Positions 8,862 to 17,710 of a DNA stretch of 64,000 nt are shown piece by piece. Location: NCBI RefSeq assembly GCF_001571305.1, contig NZ_BCTN01000007.1, forward strand, positions 62,001 to 126,000, in the 5' to 3' direction. The DNA comes from Erwinia persicina NBRC 102418. Its GTDB lineage: Bacteria; Pseudomonadota; Gammaproteobacteria; Enterobacterales; Enterobacteriaceae. The notes under the pieces are model-generated. The model made no database searches, was not told the origin of the DNA, and worked only from the letters and a program-made list of their open reading frames with translations. Every line of letters starts with the position of its first letter. Position 1 is the first letter of the stretch. A program made the translations under genes and the position numbers.

Positions 8862-9212
8862 GGTCACTAAGGGGAGCCGTTACACGTTACTGTCTGCAGG
8901 CAATGTCACCCTTACCTTTCTACTACGCCTGACGATTCTGTTGCAGGCGATGCCACTGTTTGCGCTGATTATCGTTGTCGGGCTTCTTGACGGGCTGGTA
9001 CGTAGTGACTTACGGCGATTCGATGCAGGCCATGAGTCCGGGTTTGTTTATCACCATGCCAGGCGCATGATTTCATTCAGCTTGATAGCGGTGGGAGTGA
9101 TTTGGCTGGCGGTGTCGATTTTTCTTGTACCTGAATATGTGTGTATACCAGCGGCGGTAAGGAATGGCTGGCAGTATCCATTACGGGCGGATCTTTCAAA
9201 AAACACGTCTGA
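8862..9212 (+). pseudogene. DUF4400 conjugative-element membrane protein, truncated and frameshifted
   Basis: The readable part (FLLRLTILLQAMPLFALI, GLLDGLVRSDLRRFDAGHES, FVYHHARRMI) is characteristic of the DUF4400/TIGR03747 membrane protein encoded in integrating conjugative elements of the PFGI-1/SPI-7 type. The N-terminal third is missing where the IS remnant begins. Near 9140-9150 the frame slips, and the expected C-terminus (AVSITGGSFKKHV) is found in another frame, ending at 9212. It is a relic of an ICE that once occupied this locus. Confidence 0.7.
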
Positions 9213-9331
9213 TGCAATCATTCCCAGCCCACTATCGTTGGCAATATTTATGCTGTGACAGACACCGTACATTGGCTTTTCACTCGCCAAATAGTTTACT
9301 TTTTTATTATAGTTACACCCTGTGTGAATCT

Positions 9332-9749
9332 ATGCCATCAAAAATAAACTGGCTGTTGCAAAACACCTCTCCGGGAAGCCTGGTTTTACAATCCTGGCTA
9401 CCCCGGAACAGCATATCGCCTTCTCTGGCCTTTAAATATGAGCAAAGTGGCTGGCTGAAAAAACTGCGGGCTGGCGTTTATGCGCGCGCAGGACGAGAAC
9501 CGGGCTGGAGTGATGCGCTATGGTATCTGCAAAGCCAGCTTGAAGCGCCGGTGCATCTGGCCGGGCTGAATAGTCTCTCTTGGCAGGGCCGTTCCCATTA
9601 CATACAACTAAAGCAGAGCCAATGCTGGCTTACCGTTGAAAAAAACGATATTACCCAAATGATTTAAAGAATTGCCAGGCGGTGAGTGGCTGATAGTATC
9701 AGCTCTGAAGCTTCCTCAACTAGATGAGAAGTACGGGAGTTAGGCTGAC
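9332..9749 (+). pseudogene. AbiEi-type antitoxin (type IV TA), decayed
   Basis: The frame from ATG 9332 to 9667 (111 codons) matches the N-terminal winged-helix domain of AbiEi antitoxins: a helix ending in SLAFKYEQSGWLKKLRAGVYAR, then PVHLAGLNSLSWQGRSHYI. The expected continuation, LPK followed by FKELPGGEWLIVSALKLPQ, lies in another frame after about 9640 and carries a TGA where the family normally has a Trp codon. The gene is therefore broken by at least one indel and one nonsense change, possibly with loss of the C-terminal domain. No AbiEii toxin is visible. AbiEi genes often travel with conjugative elements like the neighbouring DUF4400 relic. Confidence 0.65.
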
Positions 9750-9805
9750 TGTATCTAGGCGTGTGGGCGTTCGAAAAGTATAAGTGCTCGCCCATCATCA
9801 ATAAA

Positions 9806-10468
9806 TCATTCAGATGAATTATTATATTGAGTCTGTAGTATCTTACTTAGTAATTTACATTCCTCAGGCCGAGGTATCATTTTTCCAAAACCAATAAAGA
9901 AAAGGAACATGACTACAGCGACTGTATATAATATCAAACACCCCCAAAATGGAATATACTCATGCCTATAACTAGGTAATATTAAAGAAAAAATGGCGAG
10001 AAATAAAAACTGAAGCGAAAACAAAGCATACATGCCGTTCCCAAACCAGAAAGAAAACCCTTTCTTGAAAACAAGAGTTTTATCTTTAATTAGCAAAAAT
10101 GCTCTGAACTTCTTGAAGAAACCGACAGATATTAAATCACTGTGATCTACGAATAGTCGCAAAATAATTTTTTGACTGGCTACATCAGAAATTCCAGTCA
10201 TGCGATAGCTGGTTATTCTCTTAATATCCTCTTTGATACAGGCATTTACTTCATCCGATAACTCGTGGCTATCCAGAAGGCGCTGCAACTCATTTAATTT
10301 AGAGTTCCTGACTTCATTAAAAAATCCGAGAACCCCTCGTATTCTCCAGATAACAAGAGCCAATGGTCCTGCAATAAAAATAAAGAGAAGAATCTGTTTT
10401 ATCTGCAATGCACCGCTAGACACAGCAGAAATGAGCCATCCGTTCACTATATCCAATATTTTATCCAT
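9806..10468 (-). CDS. Hypothetical membrane protein
   Basis: A 220-residue protein I do not recognise. It has a hydrophobic segment near residues 25-42, a charged cytosolic-looking stretch (about 50-135, with a helical LNELQRLLDSHELSDEVNACI region), and two hydrophobic segments near 145-165 and 172-195. The C-terminus is polar. Base composition is more AT-rich than the neighbouring IS and core genes, consistent with recent transfer. It stands alone between the AbiEi relic and the IS1222-like element. Its length, membrane layout and position among defence and mobility genes would fit an immunity or exclusion role, but that is only a guess. Confidence 0.6.
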   Translation of the reverse strand: MDKILDIVNGWLISAVSSGALQIKQILLFIFIAGPLALVIWRIRGVLGFFNEVRNSKLNELQRLLDSHELSDEVNACIKEDIKRITSYRMTGISDVASQKIILRLFVDHSDLISVGFFKKFRAFLLIKDKTLVFKKGFSFWFGNGMYALFSLQFLFLAIFSLILPSYRHEYIPFWGCLILYTVAVVMFLFFIGFGKMIPRPEECKLLSKILQTQYNNSSE

Positions 10469-10665
10469 AGCCTATCCCTCACGAAATTAAACCGTATATC
10501 AGGATAAAGCAGAACAACATAAACCTGTTAATCGTATTTTCAATTTCTGGCTGAAATCTTCACGCAGATCGTTGCATGGTACTCAATGCACCAGAACGGA
10601 AGAAAAAGCGCTTATGCAAGCCATCACAACATTTATTGACCTGCCCCCGGGATTAGATACAACGC

Positions 10666-11499
10666 TCAGTTAGTAATGTCGGATCCTTCACTCTCAGAAT
10701 TACCCTTTCGCCAGGCCGCCGCAAATTCAGACGGCGTCCGATAATTCAGCGTGGAGTGCGGGCGACACTCGTTATAATCCTGACGCCATTCACTGATGGT
10801 TTTCCTGGCATGGCTGATATCGTTAAACAAGTGTTCCTTCAGGCATTCATCGCGAAAGCGTCCGTTAAAACTCTCAATAAATCCGTTCTGCGTTGGCTTA
10901 CCTGGCTGGATAAGCCGTAGTTCCACACCATGCTCAAAGGCCCATTGATCGAGCGCGCGGCAGGTAAATTCCGGGCCCTGATCTGTTCTTATTGTCGCCG
11001 GATAGCCCCGAAACAACGCGATGCTGTCCAGAATACGCGTGACCTGAACGCCTGAAATACCGAAAGCAGCGGTGACCGTCAGACACTCCTTCGTGAAATC
11101 ATCCACACAGGTCAGACACTTGATCCTGCGACCGTTGGCCAGTGCGTCCATAACGAAATCCATCGACCATGTAAGGTTCGGCGCATCCGGGCGAAGAAGC
11201 GGAAACCGTTCGGTCGCCAGCCCTTTACGGCGTCGTCTGCGTTTTACGCTCAGTCCATTAAGGTGGTAAATACGGTATACCCGCTTGTGATTGACGTGAA
11301 GGCCCTCCCTACGCAGCAACTGCCAGATACGCCGATAACCAAAACGTCTGCGTTCAAGCGCCAGCTCAGTAATACGCCCTGATAAATGTGCATCAGCAGC
11401 CGGACGCTGATCATCATAACGGCAGGTCGACAGGGATAAACCTGTAAGCCTGCAGGCACGACGTTGCGACAGACCGGTCACATCACACATCAACATCAC
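10666..11499 (-). CDS. IS3-family transposase OrfB (DDE integrase core)
   Basis: A 277-residue OrfB. It has the HTH_21 region ([27 protein letters not shown]) and then the rve catalytic core: first Asp in [10 protein letters not shown], second Asp in TDQGPEFTC, and the Glu in [15 protein letters not shown], followed by [18 protein letters not shown]. In IS3 elements the active transposase is the OrfAB fusion; the true frame continues upstream of the ATG to overlap orfA. It looks intact, so the element may be mobile. Confidence 0.92.
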   Translation of the reverse strand: MMLMCDVTGLSQRRACRLTGLSLSTCRYDDQRPAADAHLSGRITELALERRRFGYRRIWQLLRREGLHVNHKRVYRIYHLNGLSVKRRRRRKGLATERFPLLRPDAPNLTWSMDFVMDALANGRRIKCLTCVDDFTKECLTVTAAFGISGVQVTRILDSIALFRGYPATIRTDQGPEFTCRALDQWAFEHGVELRLIQPGKPTQNGFIESFNGRFRDECLKEHLFNDISHARKTISEWRQDYNECRPHSTLNYRTPSEFAAAWRKGNSESEGSDITN

Positions 11500-11522
11500 G
11501 GCTTCCCGCTTCTGGTCTGTCG

Positions 11523-11786
11523 TCAGTACTTTCGCCCCAGAGCCACCTGAAGCGCCTCCTTATCCAGCATGGCTTCGGCAAGCAGCTTCTTGAGCCTGGC
11601 GTTCTCTTCCTCAAGCGACTTCAGGCGCTTAACCTCGGGCACCTCCATACCGCCATACTTCTTACGCCAGGTGTAAAAGGTGGCGTCGGAAATGGCGTGC
11701 TTGCGGCAGAGTTCACGGGCAGAAACCCCGGCTTCGGCCTCGCGGAGGATACTGATGATCTGTTCGTCGGAAAAACGCTTCTTCAT
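11523..11786 (-). CDS. IS3-family transposase OrfA
   Basis: An 87-residue OrfA with the helix-turn-helix expected to bind the IS ends ([16 protein letters not shown], then [22 protein letters not shown]). A leucine-zipper-like helix ([16 protein letters not shown]) follows. It is translated on its own and also forms the N-terminal part of the OrfAB transposase after -1 frameshifting near its end. Intact, and almost identical in layout to the remnant at 8250-8857. Confidence 0.92.
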   Translation of the reverse strand: MKKRFSDEQIISILREAEAGVSARELCRKHAISDATFYTWRKKYGGMEVPEVKRLKSLEEENARLKKLLAEAMLDKEALQVALGRKY

Positions 11787-11874
11787 GGGGATGTCCTCAT
11801 GTGGCTTATGAAGACATTACTAATATCGGGGTGTATTAATCAACGGGGAGAAGGTCACAGGGGCCACAGCTTAC

Positions 11875-12426
11875 ATGAATCATCTCTATTCCCGTTATGC
11901 GAGATTATTAGTCGTTCGCTTAGATGTGTCCTGGGCTAAGCAATACGCGAAAGATATCACGGCTGAAATGGCAAAGGGAAACCGGCAGCAGCTATTTCGT
12001 AACATGAAAAGAAACGCGTTATTTCGTCATGTACTGGGGGTTATGTGGAAGCTGGAGTATGGCGTAGAGAAAGGCTTTCACTACCACATGATTTTTTTCC
12101 TTGATGGAAATAAAGCTCGCAGTGGGGTCACCATAGGCAGGCAGTTTGGTGAGTACTGGAAAAATATCATTACCGAAAATAAGGGCGTCTTCTTTAATTG
12201 CAATGCTGACGTTACTCGTTATGAGCAACCAGGAGTAGGCATGGTGAAGCACAATGACGAAAACATGCGTGAAGGCCTGGTGAAAGCCGTTACGTATCTG
12301 ACCAAAGTCGATGCCTATGCTCGCCTGTCCCTGCCCGGGAACGTCAGGACCTTCGGAAGAGGTGAAATCAAGTCTTTCAAGATTAGGGGGCGTAAACGTA
12401 CGAACAATCAGGACCAAGAAGGTTAG
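11875..12426 (+). CDS. YagK/YfjJ (inovirus Gp2-like) protein, N-terminally truncated
   Basis: A 183-residue fragment of the YagK/YfjJ C-terminal domain family, related to inovirus Gp2 and found in P4-like satellites and cryptic prophages, where it is thought to act in replication. Conserved features are YARLLVVRLDVSWAKQYA, GVMWKLEYGVEKGFHYHMIFFLDG (the HxH strand of rolling-circle Rep-like folds), and the C-terminal VTYLTKVDAYARL and RTFGRGEI. The IS end lies 17 bases upstream and the frame stays open into it, so the original N-terminus was removed by the IS. It is followed by alpA, as in many satellites. Confidence 0.75.
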   Translation: MNHLYSRYARLLVVRLDVSWAKQYAKDITAEMAKGNRQQLFRNMKRNALFRHVLGVMWKLEYGVEKGFHYHMIFFLDGNKARSGVTIGRQFGEYWKNIITENKGVFFNCNADVTRYEQPGVGMVKHNDENMREGLVKAVTYLTKVDAYARLSLPGNVRTFGRGEIKSFKIRGRKRTNNQDQEG

Positions 12427-12528
12427 GCGCATAGCGTTTGTTAAAAGTGACATAACTGACACATCGTTTGAAGGAACACACGATTTTCACTTTCGAGTTC
12501 TTTCTCCCTTAACTAACGGAGAAAAACG

Positions 12529-12735
12529 ATGACAACGAATAACAGCATTTTGAACGACCAGTTTGTAACGATGGCTTTCATCACACAGCTTACTGGTTTA
12601 ACCGACAAATGGTTCTACAAGCTCATCCAGGATGGCGTGTTTCCTAAGCCCATTAAGCTGGGCCGCAGTTCACGCTGGTTGCAAAGCGAAGTAGAAGCCT
12701 GGTTACAGCAACGCATTCAGCAATCCCGCCCGTAA
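12529..12735 (+). CDS. AlpA family phage transcriptional regulator
   Basis: A 68-residue AlpA-type winged helix-turn-helix protein. The motif order is typical: a first helix (MAFITQLTGLTDKWFYKLIQ), then DGVFPKPIKLGRSSRW and SEVEAWLQQRI. AlpA proteins activate excision or integrase expression in P4-like satellites and CP4-57. GGAGAAAAACG immediately before the ATG gives a good ribosome-binding site. It is a marker that this segment derives from a satellite or genomic island whose integrase lies at 28672-29922. Confidence 0.9.
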   Translation: MTTNNSILNDQFVTMAFITQLTGLTDKWFYKLIQDGVFPKPIKLGRSSRWLQSEVEAWLQQRIQQSRP

Positions 12736-13119
12736 TCCTCCCCCACTACGACATGTCTCTCAATGACATCAGGCCAGTATGGCCTGGAGATGCATCTATC
12801 AAAAGGCTATCACCGAGGACGGTACGTCAGTTACCGCTGAAACACAGCCATTGAGAGCAACGTATCATTGTTACTGCCCGTTCTATCTCAATCCTCTCTT
12901 ACGAGCGGTCTGGGAAAACGAAAGAAACGAGAATTGTTATACCTCATCCTAAATTCTGCACCGCAGACATATTCAACATCCGATTTGCTGTATGCATACT
13001 GGAGTATCTTGATTTTAATCATAAACTTCTTGTCAAATGATTGCATCAGTTGAATGGTGCCTATAAGTTGTCACTTTGAAGATTTTTAAATCAATAATCG
13101 ACAATTAAAATGGGGTTCT
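12736..13119. other. Intergenic before the CHAT gene
   Basis: A 384-base spacer with no supported gene (a 61-codon open frame at 12868-13053 has no recognisable content). It contains a short palindrome near 12769-12786 (CAGGCCA...TGGCCTG), an AT-rich stretch at 13000-13110 likely to hold the promoter of the CHAT gene, and GGGG at 13112-13115 as its ribosome-binding site. Confidence 0.5.
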
Positions 13120-16100
13120 ATGGAAGAGATTAATAAGGATTTGGATGATACGTTGACTGAGTTTGACCCTCATTCTTTATTTTCACATGGATTTGATGTT
13201 GGTAGCATGGATATTATCCAAGGTGGATGTTTTGATGATGTGATTGGGAGAACTCCAATTGCACTCTGGTGTGGTTTACAGCAAAGAGTTTTTGATGGCA
13301 TTTTGGTTATTTTACCACCGCCATCTGCAACTGCACTGACGGATGAAGCAGTGATGGCCGCGCTACATTATGGCGTAGAAATGCTGACAAAAGCTAAGCC
13401 AACTGAGAAAGCAATCGCTTTTCTTGAAAGGGTTGTCAATGTAGTTGCTTGCCCTTCTTTGGATGCTGCGGATCTGGTTAATCTGATTGCAGCACAAGGT
13501 AGTAAGCAACTTATCGCGATTCCAGAAATCCAGAACTACCGTGATAATAATCTTCCACCACGGCCGATAATTGGTCTCTCTGCCGTGCTTACCTCACAAG
13601 ATGTCTGGACACAACACGTCATATCTATTTGCCGGCAGGTGATGACGGAATTAAAAAATCATGATGCCTATGCGGTTGTGCATGTAGACGATAGTTGTAT
13701 ATTGACCGATAAAAACAATGAAATGCTGACTAGCATTGATGACTGCTATGTGGCATGCCTGTCATTCAAAAATGATAAAAAAGAGCTAGTTGATCAGCAT
13801 GCACAGCGGTGGGTCACGCAAATCATGGGCGGGCTTACTGGGGAGGTTATGTCTGAGGTTGAAAACTTAAATTTACCTGAAATAAATCGGTTACATTTGC
13901 TCGCCCAACTCTATTCACGGGCAGGCAAGGATACTGAAACTATTAATATTCTGACACTTTGTGTTGGACACCACTCCTCTTGGAGTAAAGAAAATCTAGT
14001 CCAACTTGCTTCAATAGCCTATAAAGCAGGCAGTAAACCGTTAACAGAGACTTTCTTGCCAAAAGACATTAATGGACTTGCCTCACATAATTGGTTGGAA
14101 AAGGCGTTAGACATTGCAACAGATCTTCATAACAACGCTTTGATTGAACGTTATGATCAAGCCATGGAAGCACTCTTTACTCGCTCTGAATCACTCAGGG
14201 AGAATCGTGATCGTCGTTTACTAATGAACTGTCGCTTAACCCGCATGTCAAGAGAGCAGCTTTTTACTACCGCGGGGTTTTCGCAGCACCATCTCTCACT
14301 ACAAAGCGAGATTTTCTCTGACCATCCTGTATATACTTCGATTGTCGAAGCCGCAAGTAGTTGGGGAAATGAATGGAGTGAACTTGCCGCGATCTGTTGT
14401 TGCACTCATGCTAACTCGGTTGAGAAGCCACGAGATGCTGCCGATGTTGCAAGCCTCATCACTACCTCACCACTCTATGGTCGCCAGGCCACACAGATAG
14501 TACTAACGTCATTGCGCAAAATGATGCTCACTGAAGATATTCGTCCAGAAGATCATGATTACTATCGCATTCCTATCCAGGCAGTGATTCGTTATCTCGC
14601 TCATTTCCCTAATGATAGTGATACACGGGTGCGTATTACCGAATTGCTATCAGTGGAGTCTTGCGGCGAGATAGGCATCCCCGCAATCACACTCACCATG
14701 TTGGACATTGCCAAAGAACAAATTCAAGGTATTTCTTCATCGCAGAATGATGTATCAGGTAAGGTTGGCGAAAATGAAGAGACGGAAGTGCCTGTTGATG
14801 AAGTACTAATGGAAAATCTTAAGCGTGCATTATCGTGGTTGGACACGCAGCGTGTAGTGGAATATGGAGTTACTGTTTTGCCAAGCGGTATGGTTGAGCA
14901 CCCAGATAATTTAATCCGCCTTATCGCCCGATTGATTAATTACAGTGCGCCAGAAAGAGAAGACATTGACCTTAAATTCATGGAAAACATGGTGTCCGTG
15001 GTTTGTGCATTAACCCCGCATGCTGAATATGAAGTAAATACGGATTTAAAAGTTCTGCGTCTGCTAGGCGGACAGTATGCGGCAGCGTCTCAATTCCAAC
15101 ACGCTAGAAATTTTGCAGAGCAAGCTTTGCTCCTGGGTCTGGCGAACACTGAGCGTAAGCGCTTAGCCTGGCTAGCCTACGCTGATATTTATCAACGCTG
15201 CAAGGATCCTCTTCAAGCTCTGTATGGTCTTGCATGTGCTTTTGCCACCAACGGAGAAACAACTTCAGCAGATATGTGGCAAGAGATTTTTACTGCTACC
15301 CGTATTCTTCGCGATCTCGGTCTACTTGATCAGGCACGTGATTTACTTCCTTCATTGCGTATCTTGCTGGCAAATTTAGGCTTCGACCCTGACTGCGATC
15401 TAAGAATGCTTTCAATCGAAGAGAGTATTAATCTCAGTGCATCTACAAGCACTGACCCTATAACACTTACCAAAATGATGGCACGTTTAACAGAGGGATG
15501 CGAAAACGCTTGCAACGATAGAAGCGCATTAATGCCGTTAATTGTATTATTAAGCCAGGTTGTTCAGCAAGCTGACAATTTCTATGTCGACGTACCGAGC
15601 GAGACACGCTGTACATTGGCTCGTGGTCTTGAATTTTTAGGTGAACAGGCAGCTGAATTCATCTCAACGGTAGCCAAGACTGTACCAACCGCAGAGGCCA
15701 TAATCCGACAATTCAATCTTATAGAAAGAGCGTCTTACGCAGGGGATGTGGCTAGAGATTACAGCATGATTGCAGTGGCTGCGCGCCGGTTACTAAATGC
15801 GCAGGCTGATGCCCCACGTCCAGCCTCTGAAAATGCACTGGCCATTGAGATTCTCGCGGATCATGCGGTCTCAACTACTTCCAAGCCAGACCCACTCGAG
15901 ATCAACTGGCCGGTAGAGTACGCCCGAACGCTGAATACTAAGGGCGCTGAAGTGGTATTTTTGGGGCTAGATACAGCTGGTGAATTGGTTGTAGTGCATG
16001 TTTCACAGCAGAGTATTGTGCGTATTGAACAACCAATATACGCCCGCAGTTTTAGAAACCGTATGCTTACGTGGCTGGAAGCCTATCCGTACCAGTATGG

Positions 16101-16929
16101 ATTGATTGATGCAGCCAACGGCAACAATGAGTTTTTTGCTGCCATGGAATCGCTAGATATACAGTTACCACTGGCTACTAATTTGCTGGTTATTGCCGAG
16201 CCTGAATTGCAACAACTCACACTCAACCTTGCGCTAATAAAGACGCACGATGACGACATGGGAGACTTTATCGGTCATCGCTCTGCAATTGGTATGGTTC
16301 CATCTTTAACTTGGCTCTCGAAGATCCGCCAGAGCCAGCGTAGCAATAATCATACACGAAAAGCTTGGATCTCCCATCAAGAAGGCCCTGATGGCGGCGG
16401 AACTCTAGGCGTTGCCTTGCAAAGATTAGAAGGAACGTTTGATGAGTTTGGTTTTTCTCTGGATACAGAGCAACGATTACCTGACCTGAGCAGTGCAGCG
16501 ATTTCGGTAATCGTTGCTCACGGTGGATTGACGAAGTCGGGTCGCTATATTCATCGTATCAGCGATGAGGAGACATTGGTGGAGACGCCTGAAGCGTTGG
16601 CAAATTCCGTGAGATACTCTGACGTAGTTATTCTTTTTGTCTGCAGCGGTGGACGAATTGATAAAAATCCATGGAGTAACACAACTGTGGGATTACCCAA
16701 ATTACTGCTAAATAAAGGTGCCAGAGCAGTTATTGCATCGCCATGGCCGCTGGATGTGAAGGTGACCTATCGTTGGCTTCAACCATTCTTAACCAAGTGG
16801 GATGAGGGTGCATCGTTGTTTGAGGCAACAAAAGCCGCGAATGATGATATTGCCCGTAATTTGGGAAACAGCCCTCAATATGCGCTAGCGATGACTGTGT
16901 ATGGTGATGGATTTTTAACTAAGTCTTAG
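13120..16929 (+). CDS. TPR-CHAT caspase-like protease (defence effector candidate)
   Basis: A 1269-residue protein. The last ~270 residues form a CHAT domain, a caspase-like cysteine peptidase. The catalytic His1134 sits in VIVAHGG after a hydrophobic strand, and Cys1175 in ILFVCSGG, followed by LLLNKGARAVIASPWPLD and the C-terminal helices. The preceding ~900 residues are mostly helical, with TPR-like pairs near 258-285 (LHLLAQLYSRAGKDTETINIL) and 640-710. The first ~230 residues are unassigned and may be a sensor. CHAT-TPR proteins occur in phage-triggered abortive systems, for example the Csx29 protease of Craspase. It is AT-rich compared with the core and sits beside dnd genes; role in defence is inferred. 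Confidence 0.82.
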   Translation: MEEINKDLDDTLTEFDPHSLFSHGFDVGSMDIIQGGCFDDVIGRTPIALWCGLQQRVFDGILVILPPPSATALTDEAVMAALHYGVEMLTKAKPTEKAIAFLERVVNVVACPSLDAADLVNLIAAQGSKQLIAIPEIQNYRDNNLPPRPIIGLSAVLTSQDVWTQHVISICRQVMTELKNHDAYAVVHVDDSCILTDKNNEMLTSIDDCYVACLSFKNDKKELVDQHAQRWVTQIMGGLTGEVMSEVENLNLPEINRLHLLAQLYSRAGKDTETINILTLCVGHHSSWSKENLVQLASIAYKAGSKPLTETFLPKDINGLASHNWLEKALDIATDLHNNALIERYDQAMEALFTRSESLRENRDRRLLMNCRLTRMSREQLFTTAGFSQHHLSLQSEIFSDHPVYTSIVEAASSWGNEWSELAAICCCTHANSVEKPRDAADVASLITTSPLYGRQATQIVLTSLRKMMLTEDIRPEDHDYYRIPIQAVIRYLAHFPNDSDTRVRITELLSVESCGEIGIPAITLTMLDIAKEQIQGISSSQNDVSGKVGENEETEVPVDEVLMENLKRALSWLDTQRVVEYGVTVLPSGMVEHPDNLIRLIARLINYSAPEREDIDLKFMENMVSVVCALTPHAEYEVNTDLKVLRLLGGQYAAASQFQHARNFAEQALLLGLANTERKRLAWLAYADIYQRCKDPLQALYGLACAFATNGETTSADMWQEIFTATRILRDLGLLDQARDLLPSLRILLANLGFDPDCDLRMLSIEESINLSASTSTDPITLTKMMARLTEGCENACNDRSALMPLIVLLSQVVQQADNFYVDVPSETRCTLARGLEFLGEQAAEFISTVAKTVPTAEAIIRQFNLIERASYAGDVARDYSMIAVAARRLLNAQADAPRPASENALAIEILADHAVSTTSKPDPLEINWPVEYARTLNTKGAEVVFLGLDTAGELVVVHVSQQSIVRIEQPIYARSFRNRMLTWLEAYPYQYGLIDAANGNNEFFAAMESLDIQLPLATNLLVIAEPELQQLTLNLALIKTHDDDMGDFIGHRSAIGMVPSLTWLSKIRQSQRSNNHTRKAWISHQEGPDGGGTLGVALQRLEGTFDEFGFSLDTEQRLPDLSSAAISVIVAHGGLTKSGRYIHRISDEETLVETPEALANSVRYSDVVILFVCSGGRIDKNPWSNTTVGLPKLLLNKGARAVIASPWPLDVKVTYRWLQPFLTKWDEGASLFEATKAANDDIARNLGNSPQYALAMTVYGDGFLTKS

Positions 16930-16960
16930 TTCATCTAAAAGTTGTGTTGATTTTAATAGC

Positions 16961-16982
16961 GGCCTTACTCATTAGTGAGGCC
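16961..16982 (+). terminator. Hairpin after CHAT gene
   Basis: A 9-bp stem (GGCCTTACT with AGTGAGGCC, one G-T pair) around CATT, followed by ATTTTAAAAT. It lies 32 bases after the CHAT stop and before the small partner gene. The T-run is short, so readthrough is plausible. Confidence 0.5.
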
Positions 16983-17047
16983 ATTTTAAAATAGGAAAAG
17001 TACAAATGTTGATTTACACATTTAAAAATTAAATTTAAGGATATTTG

Positions 17048-17322
17048 ATGGCTCGTTTTTTCCAGAAGATTTTAGTCCGGAATCATTGAACATAAACATT
17101 GAAGAGGTTTTTCCCGGTTGCACAGAGGTTTTTTATTATCCCTCACTCGAAAATCTGGAATTTGCAGGAATCGTGGCTAAAAATACAGAACTTTATCGAA
17201 AGCGTATCGTAAAATTCAATGCACAAGATGACTATATTTCTTTATTCCCCATTATAACTTTACCTTCCCATCCAGACTTTCTTAAACCTAAATATACTCA
17301 GATTGAAGAGCTAATATTGTAA
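17048..17322 (+). pseudogene. Small CHAT-partner gene with one-base frameshift in a T-run
   Basis: AAGGA at 17037-17041 and ATG at 17048 make a good start, but the frame closes after 13 codons. If the six-T run at 17056-17061 had seven T residues, it would open to 17322 and encode 91 residues beginning MARFFPEDFSPESLNINIEE, with an acidic first half and a hydrophobic, Pro-rich C-terminus (SLFPIITLPSHPDFLKP). As given, only a TTG at 17086 starts the long frame. The gene may be mutated, mis-sequenced or expressed by slippage. No family recognised. Its place after the CHAT protease makes it a candidate partner or substrate. An IS inserted right at its stop codon without altering the protein. Confidence 0.55.
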
Positions 17323-17395
17323 GTATCCCACCAAAACGGCCCATTCACTTTTAGAGATCTTCCGACATACTAATTATGTCCCCGAGGAGATCGCT

Positions 17396-17710
17396 ATGCG
17401 TAAAATCCGTTTCACCGAGCACCAGATCATCGCCGTACTGAAATCAGTCGAAGCTGGCAGGACCGTCAAAGATGTGTGCCGCGAGGCCGCTATTTCCGAA
17501 GCCAGCTACTACAACTGGAAGGCGAAATGTGGCGGGATGGAAGCCGCTGATATCAAAAAAATCAAAGATCTTGAAGACGAGAATCGTCGTCTGAAGCAGA
17601 TGTTTGCCGATCTGAGTCTGGAATGCCGGGCGCTGAAAGACGTCATCGAGAAAAATGTATGGTTCGCCCCCGTTTTGCAAGCACACGATGATAAAAGCTG
17701 TTTGCGTTAA
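17396..17710 (+). pseudogene. IS3-family OrfA, disrupted by IS110 insertion
   Basis: OrfA with the helix-turn-helix (RFTEHQIIAVLKSVEAG, VCREAAISEASYYNWKAKCGG) and the coiled LEDENRRLKQMFADLSLE helix. Native sequence ends at VIEK (about 17655); the last codons come from the inserted IS110-family element. In the uninterrupted element it would continue as KALKPAIKREL, whose coding sequence resumes at 19009. AGGAG at 17383-17387 is the ribosome-binding site. Confidence 0.85.

Larger units (their letters stand above)
10637..11857 (-). mobile_element. Complete IS3-family element (IS1222-like)
   Basis: A 1221-bp element bounded by imperfect terminal inverted repeats that both begin TGACCT (left TGACCTGCCCCCGGG, right reading inward TGACCTTCTCCCCG). 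It carries overlapping orfA and orfB on the minus strand in the usual IS3 arrangement, where the transposase is made by a -1 frameshift. The three bases outside each end differ (TAT on the left, CAG on the right), so there is no target duplication. This suggests that a deletion or recombination, rather than a simple insertion, formed the present junctions. A remnant of the same element lies at 8250-8857. Confidence 0.9.

Noticed and set aside
17086-17322. Annotating the small CHAT-partner gene as an intact 78-residue protein starting at TTG
   Set aside because: No ribosome-binding site precedes that TTG, while an ATG with AAGGA upstream joins the same frame by one added T.
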